From: Stenotrophomonas sp. 57
Lineage (GTDB): Bacteria > Pseudomonadota > Gammaproteobacteria > Xanthomonadales > Xanthomonadaceae
Assembly (NCBI RefSeq): GCF_030291075.1
Contig: NZ_CP127407.1
Location: 3,284,001-3,348,000, forward strand
Length of the DNA stretch: 64,000 bases
Direction: 5' to 3'
A program made the position numbers and the translations under genes. How positions within the stretch are numbered: the first letter of the stretch is position 1; each line of letters begins with the position of its first letter. Below are positions 51,781 through 60,415 of the stretch, piece by piece. The notes under the pieces are model-generated. The model was not told where the DNA came from and searched no databases. It worked only from the letters and a program-made list of their open reading frames with translations.

Positions 51781-52220
51781 AGGGGGCGGCCTGCGTCCTC
51801 GACCACCAGCACCGTGCCCTGCACCGCCACCACCCGCACCAGGCTGCCGGCCTGCAGTTCCGGGCCGCTGACCAGCCAGTACGCATCATCGATGCTGACC
51901 CGGCCCAGCCCATCGACGATGCCCTGCTGCAAGGGCACCACCCGGCCGACCAGCTGCTCGGCACGGCGGTTGAGCAAGGGCGCATCGCTGGGCCGCGCCC
52001 TTGCCTTGCCCCAGCGCCGATAGCACTGGATCGCGACCACGCTCAGCACGACGAAGGCAACGACCTGCCACAGCAATGGAATGCCGCTGAACACCGCCAC
52101 CAGCACGAACACCGCCGCCGCGCCGATGCCGATCCACAGCATGAACGCACCCGGCGCCAGCGCCTCGGCGGCGAACAGCAGCAGTGCCAGCGCGCCCCAG
52201 CCTACGACCTCCCAGCGCAT
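51777..52220 (-). CDS. NfeD-family membrane protein
   Basis: A 147-residue protein with three N-terminal transmembrane helices (for example A-L-A-L-L-L-F-A-A-E-A-L-A and I-P-L-L-W-Q-V-V-A-F-V-V-L) and a C-terminal OB-fold domain (L-V-G-R-V-V-P-L, then G-R-V-S-I-D-D-A-Y-W). This is the short NfeD form that pairs with an SPFH protein. It begins one base after the stop of the QmcA-like gene. Its stop codon is part of the neighbouring SMAG repeat. Its role in membrane-microdomain organisation is a family-level inference. Confidence 0.88.
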   Translation of the reverse strand: MRWEVVGWGALALLLFAAEALAPGAFMLWIGIGAAAVFVLVAVFSGIPLLWQVVAFVVLSVVAIQCYRRWGKARARPSDAPLLNRRAEQLVGRVVPLQQGIVDGLGRVSIDDAYWLVSGPELQAGSLVRVVAVQGTVLVVEDAGRPL

Positions 52221-52221
52221 G

Positions 52222-53181
52222 TCAGCCTCCGATCGGCGGCGGTCGCTTGCCCGCGGCCTTGTTGTTCTGGTCGCCCAGTGCCTGCTTGGCCAGTTCGGCC
52301 ACGCCGGCGATCGAACCGATCACACCGCTGGCCTCCATCGGCATCAGCACCAGCTTCTGGTTCGGCGAACTGGCCAGCTCCTTGAATGCTTCCACATACT
52401 TCTGGGCCACGAAGTAGTTGATCGCCTGCACGTCGCCTTCGGCAATTGCCGCCGACACCATCTGGGTTGCCTTGGCTTCGGCCTCGGCCAGGCGCTCGCG
52501 GGCCTCGGCATCGCGGAACGCAGCCTCGCGGCGGCCTTCGGCTTCCAGCACGGTGGCCTGCTTCTCGCCATCGGCGCGCAGGATTTCCGACTGCCGCGAG
52601 CCTTCGGCTTCCAGGATCTGCGCGCGCTTCTCGCGTTCGGCCTTCATCTGCCGCGCCATCGCATCCAGCAGGTCGCGCGGCGGCTGGATATCACGGATCT
52701 CGATGCGGTTGACCTTCACGCCCCACGGGTTGGTGGCATGGTCGACCACGCTCAGCAGCTGGGCGTTGATCACCTCGCGCTGGCTGAGCGATTCGTCCAG
52801 GTCCATCGAGCCGATCACGGTACGGATATTGGTCTGCACCAGGGCGATCATCGCCACTTCCAGGTTGGCCACCTCATAGGCCGCCTTGGCAGCATCCAGG
52901 ACCTGGAAGAACACCACGCCATCCACGCGCACGGCGGCATTGTCCTTGGTGATCACTTCCTGGCTGGGTACATCCAGCACCTGTTCCATCATGTTCACCT
53001 TGCGTCCCACCCCGTACACGATCGGGATCAGGAAGTGCAGGCCGGGGGTCATGGTGTGCGTGTAGCGCCCGAAGCGCTCGACGGTCCATTCGTACCCCTG
53101 CGGCACCATCCGCACCGCCTTGAACAGGATCACCACGGCCACGAAGGCCAGTACCACGGTAAAGAACATGGTCGGGAACAT
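52222..53181 (-). CDS. SPFH/Band-7 protein (QmcA/stomatin-like)
   Basis: A 319-residue prohibitin-like protein with one N-terminal membrane anchor (V-L-A-F-V-A-V-V-I-L) followed by the Band-7 domain (V-P-Q-G-Y-E-W-T-V-E-R-F-G-R-Y, then R-V-D-G-V-V-F-F-Q-V-L-D). The last third is a charged coiled-coil region (E-R-E-K-R-A-Q-I-L-E-A-E-G-S-R) and a proline-rich tail. It forms the common SPFH-NfeD operon with the next gene. Such proteins assemble into membrane-associated cages that recruit proteases and shape lipid domains. Confidence 0.93.
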   Translation of the reverse strand: MFPTMFFTVVLAFVAVVILFKAVRMVPQGYEWTVERFGRYTHTMTPGLHFLIPIVYGVGRKVNMMEQVLDVPSQEVITKDNAAVRVDGVVFFQVLDAAKAAYEVANLEVAMIALVQTNIRTVIGSMDLDESLSQREVINAQLLSVVDHATNPWGVKVNRIEIRDIQPPRDLLDAMARQMKAEREKRAQILEAEGSRQSEILRADGEKQATVLEAEGRREAAFRDAEARERLAEAEAKATQMVSAAIAEGDVQAINYFVAQKYVEAFKELASSPNQKLVLMPMEASGVIGSIAGVAELAKQALGDQNNKAAGKRPPPIGG

Positions 53182-53247
53182 CGCGCTTTCCTTATCTATG
53201 TCGCCCAGTCCCCAGCATAGCGCGTGAAGCCGGCAGGTACAGCGACG

Positions 53248-53550
53248 CTACCAGGGCACCCGCCCGCGCAGGATGTCGGTGAACATCACCCAGTCGCCCA
53301 TGAACGAGTACAGGGGATGCTGGAAGGTCGCCGGACGGTTCTTCTCGAAAAAGAGATGACCGACCCAGGCGAAGCCGTAACCGCAGAACAGGGCGGCAAG
53401 CACGAGGATGGGTTGCCCGCGCAGGATCGCCGCCGCAACCAGCAGCAGCGCCCCGCAGCTGCCGACGAAGTGCAGCCGGCGCGACACCGGATGACGGTGC
53501 TCGCTGAGGTAGAACGGATAGAACTCGCGGAAGCTGGCGAAGCTGGACAT
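53248..53550 (-). CDS. DUF962 / Mpo1-like membrane protein
   Basis: A 100-residue inner-membrane protein of the DUF962 family, related to yeast Mpo1, an Fe(II)-dependent dioxygenase of fatty-acid alpha-oxidation. Family histidines are in S-E-H-R-H-P-V-S-R-R-L-H-F-V-G, W-V-G-H-L-F-F-E-K-N-R-P-A-T-F and H-P-L-Y-S-F-M-G-D. Two to three hydrophobic helices separate these. Whether the bacterial protein shares the yeast activity is unproven. A SMAG pair lies downstream. Confidence 0.88.
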   Translation of the reverse strand: MSSFASFREFYPFYLSEHRHPVSRRLHFVGSCGALLLVAAAILRGQPILVLAALFCGYGFAWVGHLFFEKNRPATFQHPLYSFMGDWVMFTDILRGRVPW

Positions 53551-53613
53551 GCGCGTGCTCCGGGGCCATGGTCGGGCCCATCATGCGCCTTTCGGGGGGC
53601 GCTGCGCTGCCTT

Positions 53614-53691
53614 GCAGCACCGAGCCATGCTCGGCTTGCGCGTGCCAGCGTGGTCGGAAGCAAGCGCAGCCGAGCGTGGGCTCGGCTCTAC
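53614..53691. repeat. SMAG pair, one unit degenerate
   Basis: A decayed forward unit GCAGCACCGAGCCATGCTCG (GTAG lost), then a complete reverse unit (53668-53691, AGCCGAGCGTGGGCTCGG then CTCTAC). It lies between DUF962 and ynfA on the minus strand. Confidence 0.8.
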
Positions 53692-53710
53692 AGAACCGCC
53701 AAGCCCGGCC

Positions 53711-54040
53711 CTACACCGATGAGGTGCGCGGCCCGAACATGATCACTGCCATGCCGGCCAGGCACAGCGCCGCACCCAGCATGTCCCAGCGGCTGGGCCG
53801 GATGCCATCGACCAGCCACAACCAGAACAGCGCGGTGCCGATGTAAACGCCACCGTAGGCGGCATAGACGCGGCCACTGGCGGTGGGATGCAGGGTCAGC
53901 AGCCAGGCGAACAGCGCCAGGCTGGCGGCCGCCGGCAGCAGCAACCCGATGCTGCCGCCCTTGCGCAGCCACAGCCACGGCAGGTAGCAGCCGACGATCT
54001 CGGCCAGCGCGGTCAGCAGGAACAGGCCGAGTGTCTTCAC
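53711..54040 (-). CDS. ynfA: YnfA-family (UPF0060) membrane protein
   Basis: A 109-residue inner-membrane protein with four helices of the YnfA family, relatives of small multidrug-resistance transporters. Family features are [29 protein letters not shown] and a last helix with G-A-A-L-C-L-A-G-M. The start is GTG 54040 with GGAGAAGG upstream; it overlaps the mazG stop by four bases. It is last in the nudE-cysQ-mazG-ynfA operon. Confidence 0.9.
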   Translation of the reverse strand: MKTLGLFLLTALAEIVGCYLPWLWLRKGGSIGLLLPAAASLALFAWLLTLHPTASGRVYAAYGGVYIGTALFWLWLVDGIRPSRWDMLGAALCLAGMAVIMFGPRTSSV

Positions 54041-54876
54041 GCCTTCTCCGCTGCCTTGGCGTGCTGCCACAGCGCTTCCTGCGCCTCCAGGTCCATCGCG
54101 GCCAACGCCTCACCCTGCGCGTCGGCCTGCGCTTCCATCGCACGGAAGCGGCGTTCGAACTTGTGGTTGGCACCGCGCAGCGCCGCGCCCAGGTCGATGT
54201 CGGCATGGCGGGCCAGGTTGGCGCAGACGAACAGCAGGTCACCCAGCTCCTCCTGCAGGCGCGCCTTGTTGCCGGCGATGTCGCCGCGCTCGAACTCCTC
54301 GCGCAGCTCCTGCAGTTCCTCGGCTGCCTTGTCCAGCACCGGCAGCGGGCCCGGCCAGTCGAACCCGACCTTGGCCGCGCGCGACTGCAGCTTCACCGCC
54401 CGCTGCCATTCAGGCAGGCCACGCGAGATGCCGGCCAGCGCGGAGGTGTCCTGCTCGCCCTTGGCGGCACGCTCGGCGCGCTTGATCGCCTCCCAGTTGC
54501 GCATCACCCCGTCGGCATCATCGACGCTGACCTCGGCGAACACGTGCGGGTGGCGGCGTTGCATCTTGTCGCTGATCGCGCGGGCCACGTCTGCGAAGGC
54601 GAAGCTGCCCTGCTCTTCGGCCATGCGCGCATGGAACACCACCTGCAGCAACAGGTCGCCCAGTTCGTCGCACAGGTCGTCGAGGTCGCCGCGGTCGATC
54701 GCATCGGCCACCTCGTAGGCTTCCTCGATGGTGTACGGCGCGATGGTCGCGAAGTTCTGCTCCAGATCCCACGGGCAGCCGCCCTGCGGGTCGCGCAGGC
54801 GCGCCATGATCGCCAGCAGGCGCTCCAGTTCGCTGCTTGCGGCACTGCCGGTGATGGGGGTGTCGTGCGCGCTCAT
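54037..54876 (-). CDS. mazG: Nucleoside triphosphate pyrophosphohydrolase MazG
   Basis: Hydrolyses nucleoside triphosphates to monophosphates and pyrophosphate. At 279 residues it has the two MazG repeats of the full-length enzyme. The first contains [10 protein letters not shown] and [13 protein letters not shown] (metal-binding E-E-x-x-E and E-x-x-D). The second contains E-E-L-Q-E-L-R-E-E and E-E-L-G-D-L-L-F. The N-terminus reads M-S-A-H-D with the conserved C-P-W-D-L-E-Q near residue 35. It lies 13 bases after cysQ. Confidence 0.95.
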   Translation of the reverse strand: MSAHDTPITGSAASSELERLLAIMARLRDPQGGCPWDLEQNFATIAPYTIEEAYEVADAIDRGDLDDLCDELGDLLLQVVFHARMAEEQGSFAFADVARAISDKMQRRHPHVFAEVSVDDADGVMRNWEAIKRAERAAKGEQDTSALAGISRGLPEWQRAVKLQSRAAKVGFDWPGPLPVLDKAAEELQELREEFERGDIAGNKARLQEELGDLLFVCANLARHADIDLGAALRGANHKFERRFRAMEAQADAQGEALAAMDLEAQEALWQHAKAAEKA

Positions 54877-54889
54877 GCGGCCTCCAGGG

Positions 54890-55693
54890 TCAATCGGACA
54901 ACCAGTCGCGCCACGGCAGGCTGGTGTCGCCGAGGGCAATGAAATCGCCGTTCAACAGGGTTTCGCGGCGGTTGTAGCGGAACGGCTTGCCGGTCGCGGC
55001 AGACAGCACCGCGCCGCCGGCGGCATGCAGCACGCACTGGCCGGCGGCGGTATCCCATTCGGAGGTCGGGCCCAAGCGCGGGTAGACATCCAGGCCGCCT
55101 TCGGCGATCCGGCAGAACTTCAATGACGAGCCCTGCGCGATGGTCTCGATGCGGCCCATGCGCGCCAGCAGCGCCTCGGTTTCCGGCGAGCGGTGCGAGC
55201 GGCTGGCAGCGACGCGCAGCGGGGCGGTGGCCGGCGTACGGGTGCGCAGCACGGTGTCGTGCAGGCCCTGCCGTCGATAGGCCAGCTCGCCACGCATGGC
55301 ATGCCAGACGATGCCGGTGACGGGTGCCAACACTACGCCGAAGGCCGGTGCGCCCTGGTAGATCAAGGCAATGTTGACGCTGAACTCGCCATTGCGCTTG
55401 ACGAACTCGCGGGTGCCGTCGAGCGGATCGACCAGCCAGTAGGCGCCCCAGTGACGGCGCTGCTCCCACGGCACTTGCACCGATTCCTCGGACAGGATCG
55501 GCAGGTCCGGGGTCAGCTGTTGCAGACCCTGTTCGATGACCTGGTTGGCGGCCAGGTCGGCGGCCGTGACCGGGCTGTTGTCACCCTTGATCTGCACCTC
55601 GAAGCCATCGGCATAGACCTGCATGATGGCCTGTCCGGCTTCCTGGGCGATGGCGATGGCGGTCTCGCGCAGGTCCGTGGTCAGTTTGATCAT
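54890..55693 (-). CDS. cysQ: 3'(2'),5'-bisphosphate nucleotidase CysQ
   Basis: Removes the 3'-phosphate from PAP, a by-product of sulfate assimilation, in an inositol-monophosphatase-type fold. The 267-residue protein shows S-E-E-S, the metal-binding V-D-P-L-D-G-T-R-E-F and the C-terminal E-W-D-T-A-A-G-Q, in the order expected. The ATG at 55693 overlaps the nudE stop by four bases. Confidence 0.94.
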   Translation of the reverse strand: MIKLTTDLRETAIAIAQEAGQAIMQVYADGFEVQIKGDNSPVTAADLAANQVIEQGLQQLTPDLPILSEESVQVPWEQRRHWGAYWLVDPLDGTREFVKRNGEFSVNIALIYQGAPAFGVVLAPVTGIVWHAMRGELAYRRQGLHDTVLRTRTPATAPLRVAASRSHRSPETEALLARMGRIETIAQGSSLKFCRIAEGGLDVYPRLGPTSEWDTAAGQCVLHAAGGAVLSAATGKPFRYNRRETLLNGDFIALGDTSLPWRDWLSD

Positions 55694-56253
55694 CGCGTTC
55701 CCTGCAGCCACTGGCGAGCAATGAACAGCGCCGCCAGCGAGCGTCCCTCGGAGAAGTCCTCGCGCAGCATCAGCTGGTCCAGGTCGGCCAGCTTCCACGG
55801 CACCACTTCCAGTTCCTCCGGCTCATCGCCGGCCAGCTTTTCCGGGTACAGATCGCGTGCCACCACCAGCCACGACTGATGGCTCATGTAGGTGGGGGCC
55901 AGGGTCATCGCACGCAGCACGTCGATCCGGCGCGCGCCATAACCGGCCTCTTCCTTCAGTTCGCGGTCGGCGGCCTGCTCGGGGCTCTCGCCGGCGTCGA
56001 TCCGGCCCTTCACCAGGCCCAGTTCGTAACGGTGCATGCCGGCGGCGTATTCACGTACCAGCAGCACGGTCTCGTCGTCGAGCATCGGTACCACCACCAC
56101 CGCGCCATGGCCACGGCTGACCAGACGTTCGAAGCGGCGGCGTTCGCCGTTGGAGAACTCCAGGTCCAGGTGCTGGCGCTGGAAGGGGCCGTTTTCCTCA
56201 TCGGTGATCCGATGGATGATCGGCAAGCGACGGCCGGCACGGTCATCGTTCAT
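55690..56253 (-). CDS. nudE: Nudix hydrolase NudE (ADP compounds)
   Basis: A 187-residue Nudix enzyme that probably hydrolyses ADP-ribose, NADH or diadenosine compounds. The Nudix box is complete: G-R-I-D-A-G-E-S-P-E-Q, then R-E-L-K-E-E-A-G-Y-G. A 3'-flanking A-P-T-Y-M-S-H-Q motif further supports the NudE assignment. It is the first gene of the four-gene operon with cysQ, mazG and ynfA, all of which deal with nucleotide-type by-products or small-molecule export. Confidence 0.92.
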   Translation of the reverse strand: MNDDRAGRRLPIIHRITDEENGPFQRQHLDLEFSNGERRRFERLVSRGHGAVVVVPMLDDETVLLVREYAAGMHRYELGLVKGRIDAGESPEQAADRELKEEAGYGARRIDVLRAMTLAPTYMSHQSWLVVARDLYPEKLAGDEPEELEVVPWKLADLDQLMLREDFSEGRSLAALFIARQWLQGTR

Positions 56254-56293
56254 GCGGAATCTCCGCGGCGGCCGGCGCCAGCGCCGGGGCCGA

Positions 56294-56299
56294 TAGAAT
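56294..56299 (+). promoter_or_regulatory. Candidate -10 box for bioA
   Basis: TAGAAT 31 bases upstream of the bioA ATG in the gap shared with divergent nudE. No clear BirA-type operator palindrome is visible. Confidence 0.35.
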
Positions 56300-56330
56300 G
56301 TGCAGGCAGCAACATGTTCATGAGCCCGAA

Positions 56331-57722
56331 ATGCTAGCAGACCCAACCCCCTCCCCGCTGGCCCAGCACTGGCGGCAACGCGACCTGCAGGTGCTGTGGC
56401 ACCCGTGCACGCAGATGCGCGAGCACCCGCACACCTTGCCGCTGGTACCGATCGCCCGTGGTGAAGGCGCATGGCTGATCGACCACGACGGCAACCGCTA
56501 CCTGGACGCCGTCAGCAGCTGGTGGACCAACCTGTTCGGCCATGCCGAGCCGCGCATCGGCGGCGCCATCGCGGCGCAGGCCGGGCAGCTGGAACAGGTG
56601 ATGCTGGCGGGCTTCGGCCACGAGCCGGCGATCACCCTGGCCGAGCGCCTGCTGGCGCTGGCGCCACGCCAGCCCGGCCGCGCGCCGTTGGCCAAGGTGT
56701 TCTACGCCGACAACGGCTCGGCCGGCGTGGAAGTCGCGCTGAAGATGGCCTTCCAGTATTTCCAGAACCGTGGCGAACCCCGGCGCACCCGCTTCGTCGC
56801 GCTGGAGAACGGCTACCACGGCGAGACCCTGGGTGCGCTGGCGATGGCGGACATCCCGTTGTACCGCCGCGTCTACGCACCGCTGCTGGCCGAGAGCCTG
56901 TTCGCACCCTCGCCCGATGCCTACCTGGCCGAGCCGGGCCAGAGTGCGGCTGATCGTGCACGCCAGGCCGCCGATGGCCTGGCGACCCTGTTCGACCAGC
57001 ATCCGGGCGAGATCTGCGCGGTGATCCTGGAACCGCGCCTTCAGTGCGCCGGTGGCATGCGCATGCACGACCCGGTGTACCTGCAGCGGGTGCGCGAGCT
57101 GTGTGACGCACACGGCGCATTCATGATCGCCGACGAGATCGCCACCGGCTTCGGCCGTACCGGCACGCTGTTCGCCTGCGAGCAGGCTGGCGTGATGCCG
57201 GACCTGATGTGCCTGTCCAAGGGTCTGACCGGCGGCTTCCTGCCGCTGGCCGCCGTACTGGCCACGCAGGCACTGTACGACGCCTTCCTTGACGATTCGC
57301 GCGAGCGCGCCTTCCTGCATTCGCACAGCTACACCGGCAATCCGCTGGCCTGTGCGGCTGCGCTGGCGACGCTGGACATCTTCCGTGACGACGATGTGAT
57401 CGCCCGCAACCGTGGCATCGCCTCGGTGATGGGCACGCTGGCAGCGCCATTCAGCGACCATCCGCATGTGGCCGATGTGCGCCAGGCCGGCATGGTGGTG
57501 GCCTTCGAGCTGTCGCGTGGTGGCAACAAGCGCACCCCGTTCGACCCGGCGCTGCGACTGGGCCTACACGCCTACAAGGCCGCGCTGAAGCGTGGCGTGG
57601 TACTGCGCCCGCTGGGCGACGTGCTGTATTGGATGCCACCTTACTGCGTGGATGACGAACAACTGGAGCTGCTGGCACATACCACGCTGGCAGCCATCGA
57701 CGAGGCGATTGCATGCGCGTGA
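56331..57722 (+). CDS. bioA: Adenosylmethionine-8-amino-7-oxononanoate aminotransferase BioA
   Basis: PLP-dependent class III aminotransferase that makes 7,8-diaminopelargonate in biotin synthesis with SAM as the amino donor. The 463-residue protein has H-P-C-T-Q-M at its start, [11 protein letters not shown], the cofactor-phosphate loop [28 protein letters not shown] and the PLP lysine in L-S-K-G-L-T-G-G. The ATG at 56331 follows directly after the divergent promoter. The stop overlaps rsmE by ten bases. No other bio gene is nearby. Confidence 0.96.
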   Translation: MLADPTPSPLAQHWRQRDLQVLWHPCTQMREHPHTLPLVPIARGEGAWLIDHDGNRYLDAVSSWWTNLFGHAEPRIGGAIAAQAGQLEQVMLAGFGHEPAITLAERLLALAPRQPGRAPLAKVFYADNGSAGVEVALKMAFQYFQNRGEPRRTRFVALENGYHGETLGALAMADIPLYRRVYAPLLAESLFAPSPDAYLAEPGQSAADRARQAADGLATLFDQHPGEICAVILEPRLQCAGGMRMHDPVYLQRVRELCDAHGAFMIADEIATGFGRTGTLFACEQAGVMPDLMCLSKGLTGGFLPLAAVLATQALYDAFLDDSRERAFLHSHSYTGNPLACAAALATLDIFRDDDVIARNRGIASVMGTLAAPFSDHPHVADVRQAGMVVAFELSRGGNKRTPFDPALRLGLHAYKAALKRGVVLRPLGDVLYWMPPYCVDDEQLELLAHTTLAAIDEAIACA

Positions 57723-58450
57723 CCCGCTGCCCCATCGACCTGGCGCTGCACAGCGGCCAGACCGTGACCCTGCCGGAAGAGACCGCCAACCATCTGGTGC
57801 GGGTGATGCGCCTGCGCGAAGGCGATACCTGCGTGCTGTTCAACGGCGACGGCAACGACTACAGCGCCACGCTGACCGTAGCCGGCAAGCGTGAGGTACA
57901 GGTGCGCATCGCCGCCGTGCAGGTTGTGGGCAACGAATCGCCGCTGGCGATCACCCTGCTGCAGGGCATCGCGCGCGGCGAGAAGATGGACCTGATCCTG
58001 CAGAAGGCCACCGAACTGGGCGTGGCCGCGATCATTCCGGTCAACGCCGAGCGAACCGAAGTGAAGCTGGATGCCGCGCGCGCGGAGAAACGCGTGGCGC
58101 ACTGGAACAACGTGGTGACCTCGGCCTGCGGCCAGTCCGGTCGCGCGCGCATTCCGCAGGTGGGATCGCCGTTGTCACTGGCGCAGGCAGCGGCGGTACT
58201 GCCGGCCGACACGTTGCGGCTGACGCTGGACCCGCTCGGTGCCCATCGCCTGTCGACGCTGGACGCGGCGCCGGCAGGCGGCATCGTGATCGCGATCGGC
58301 TCGGAAGGCGGCTGGTCGCCGCGCGACCGTGATCAGCTGGCGGCAGCAGGCTTCCAGGGCCTGCAACTCGGCCCGCGCATCCTGCGTACGGAGACGGCAG
58401 GCCTGGCTGCAATCGCGGCGTTGCAGGCGCGGTTGGGAGATCTGGGATAA
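57713..58450 (+). CDS. rsmE: 16S rRNA m3U1498 methyltransferase RsmE
   Basis: Methylates U1498 of 16S rRNA in the decoding centre. The 245-residue protein has an N-terminal PUA-like domain (A-N-H-L-V-R-V-M-R-L-R-E-G-D) and a C-terminal SPOUT knot (A-I-G-S-E-G-G-W-S-P-R-D, then L-G-P-R-I-L-R-T-E-T-A). The ATG lies within the 3' end of bioA, so the two are translationally coupled. A cluster of SMAG units follows. Confidence 0.96.
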   Translation: MRVTRCPIDLALHSGQTVTLPEETANHLVRVMRLREGDTCVLFNGDGNDYSATLTVAGKREVQVRIAAVQVVGNESPLAITLLQGIARGEKMDLILQKATELGVAAIIPVNAERTEVKLDAARAEKRVAHWNNVVTSACGQSGRARIPQVGSPLSLAQAAAVLPADTLRLTLDPLGAHRLSTLDAAPAGGIVIAIGSEGGWSPRDRDQLAAAGFQGLQLGPRILRTETAGLAAIAALQARLGDLG

Positions 58451-58466
58451 GGCTGATTCGTGGTGG

Positions 58467-58614
58467 TGCCGGCCGCTGGCCGGCACTACCGCGACGAGCG
58501 CGTCCAGGGCAGCAGCCGAGCCTAGGCTCGGCTCTACAGGGCCCGCGCCAGATTGCAGTTTCCTTGTAGAGCCGAGCCATGCTCGGCTCGGTGCCGGTCG
58601 GCAGCCGGCACTAC
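58467..58614. repeat. Cluster of four SMAG units of two subfamilies
   Basis: In order: 58467-58489 (TGCCGGCCGCTGGCCGGCAC, TAC; reverse), 58514-58537 (AGCCGAGCCTAGGCTCGG, CTCTAC; reverse), 58566-58588 (GTAGAGCCGAGCCATGCTCG, GCT; forward) and 58592-58614 (TGCCGGTCGGCAGCCGGCAC, TAC; reverse). The first and last belong to the GTAGTGCCGGC subfamily, the middle two to the GTAGAGCCGAGC one. They fill the gap between convergent rsmE and the CheW-like gene. Confidence 0.85.
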
Positions 58615-58625
58615 CGTTTGGTAGA

Positions 58626-59090
58626 TCAGGCCGCCAGCGAATCCAGTGCGGCTTCCAGCGCGTCCAGGTTCGGCAGCAGCGCGCTCTGCTCACCCAGCAG
58701 CACGCGCATGTGCACGATCTGCGGCAGGGTTTCCTCGGAGGCATCAGCCAGCAGGCCATCGCGCGGCACCGAGATCAACTGCGGGAAGTTCTGCGTCAGC
58801 AGCGCGTAGTACGGGCGCTGCGCGTTGCCGCTGAGCGCCTTCAGCACCACCACCTTGTTGTGACCGCCTGCCGCTTCCTCACCCAGTCCGGACAGGCGCG
58901 CGAACGACACCAACGGCACCTGCCAGCCATGCCAGCCGATCTCGCCGACCAGCCAGCGCGGCGCATCGGCGACCGGCTGCACCGGCACGCGCGACATCAT
59001 TTCGGCCACGGTGGCATTGGGCAGCAGCACGCGCTCGTTGCCGGCCTGGATCAGGACGCCGCGGATTTCGTCATTGCTGGCATAGCTCAT
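58626..59090 (-). CDS. chpC: CheW-like protein of the Chp system
   Basis: A 154-residue CheW-domain protein without other modules. Recognisable are the strands V-L-I-Q-A-G-N-E-R-V-L-L-P-N-A-T-V-A-E-M, a loop W-L-V-G-E-I-G-W-H-G-W-Q-V-P-L-V-S-F and the C-terminal region with V-V-V-L-K-A-L. CheW proteins link receptor arrays to a CheA kinase. Its start overlaps the chpB-like stop by four bases, and in Pseudomonas the same order (chpA, chpB, chpC) occurs in the type IV pilus chemosensory cluster. The symbol is given on context. Confidence 0.75.
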   Translation of the reverse strand: MSYASNDEIRGVLIQAGNERVLLPNATVAEMMSRVPVQPVADAPRWLVGEIGWHGWQVPLVSFARLSGLGEEAAGGHNKVVVLKALSGNAQRPYYALLTQNFPQLISVPRDGLLADASEETLPQIVHMRVLLGEQSALLPNLDALEAALDSLAA

Positions 59091-60415
59091 GGTGCGTCTC
59101 CGTTGTCGTCCTGCTCGCCCCAGCGCGCGGCGATGGCCTGCGCCAGGTCCTGCGGTTCGCCGGCCACCATGCCGGCAGCCACCACGGCCGTCGCCGCGGC
59201 GGGGTCGTAGCAGCCTTCCCCGACCTGGCCGGCCACCCAGGCACCGGCCGCCGCAAGGTCCAGTGCCGGCCCGACATGGGCCAGGTCGGCGCCGCTGAGC
59301 AGCACCAGTGCCGTGTGTTCGGCAGGCAGCGCGGCAAGCGAGATGCCCTGTGCATCGGTGAGGAAATGCAGGCCATCGCTGGCCACGCTGACGCCGATGT
59401 CGTCGGCCAGCACATGTACCTCGCCGGGAACCGCACGCTGGCCGGCTTCGGCCAGCTGCACCGGCAGCGGCGACACGCGGGCCATCTGCTTGACCAGGTT
59501 GCCGTAGCGGCCGCCATCCAGGCGCATGTGCACCAGCACCGGCACGCTCAGCGACGACGGCAGCGCACCGAGCAGGCGACGCAGCGCATCCGGGCCACCA
59601 ATACCTGCCAACACCAGCAGCGATCCTGCGCGTGCACCGGCAGGCGCGGCGGCATCCAGATCGACCAGGCTCAGGTGATCGGTATCGAACGACGGCAGCG
59701 GTGCTTCCATCGCCGCGATATGGGCGGCGGGCGCCGGCGCATCGGCAGCGTCCTCGACCAGCGACCACGCGGTGTGATCGAAAGAGACCGGCGGTGCCGG
59801 AGCGGTTTCGGGCGGCATGGGCCGCGGCGCGGCCTCCAGCGGCTCGGGCACGACCGGCTGCAGTGCGGCCAACGCCTGCTCCAGGGCAATCGGTTCGTGC
59901 AGCTGCGCCGGCGGCGCGTACAGGCCGTCCGCCGGCACCTCGTCAGCCCAGCTCAATGCCTGGTCCAGATGCGGCCGCAGCGCTTCTTCCTGCGGGGCCG
60001 GCGGTGGTGCCGGGTGCCCCGGTTCCAGCTGCAGGGCGGGTTCGTCTTCGGCACCCGGCGGCAGCACCTGCTGGTGACCATGCAGCTTGGCGGCCAGATG
60101 ACGGCCCCAGCGCTGCGCCTCCCAGCCATCACGGCGGGCCGCCAGTTCGGCTTCGTCGAAGACCAGGGTCAGGCCTGGCGCGGACAGCACGGTCTCAAGC
60201 CGTTCCAGCGCGTCTTCGATGGCCGCCTCCAGCGCGATCACCACGATCTGCGGCTGGGCGTCCTGCAGCAGCTGCGGCTCCAGCCCGTTCGGGTCATCTT
60301 CCAGCACCAGCTGCACATCTGCATGCGACAGCGCTTCGCGCAGTCGCTCGCGCGCTGCACCGGGGCGGGCCAGCAGGGCGACGGCCGGGGCCGGATGGGT
60401 TTCACTCACGGACAC
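59087..60415 (-). CDS. chpB: ChpB-like protein with degenerate CheB methylesterase domain
   Basis: A 442-residue protein. The first 120 residues are receiver-like but lack a clear phospho-acceptor aspartate. A long proline/alanine-rich acidic linker follows. The C-terminal domain aligns with CheB methylesterase, but V-L-A-G-I-G-G-P-D-A-L stands where I-G-A-S-T-G-G-P-E-A-L is usual, so the catalytic serine is glycine. L-L-S-G-A-D-L-A-H replaces L-T-G-M-G-x-D-G, so the catalytic aspartate is lost, while the histidine (L-V-H-M) remains. It is probably catalytically inactive. The GTG start overlaps the chpA 3' end. Confidence 0.75.
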   Translation of the reverse strand: MSVSETHPAPAVALLARPGAARERLREALSHADVQLVLEDDPNGLEPQLLQDAQPQIVVIALEAAIEDALERLETVLSAPGLTLVFDEAELAARRDGWEAQRWGRHLAAKLHGHQQVLPPGAEDEPALQLEPGHPAPPPAPQEEALRPHLDQALSWADEVPADGLYAPPAQLHEPIALEQALAALQPVVPEPLEAAPRPMPPETAPAPPVSFDHTAWSLVEDAADAPAPAAHIAAMEAPLPSFDTDHLSLVDLDAAAPAGARAGSLLVLAGIGGPDALRRLLGALPSSLSVPVLVHMRLDGGRYGNLVKQMARVSPLPVQLAEAGQRAVPGEVHVLADDIGVSVASDGLHFLTDAQGISLAALPAEHTALVLLSGADLAHVGPALDLAAAGAWVAGQVGEGCYDPAAATAVVAAGMVAGEPQDLAQAIAARWGEQDDNGDAP

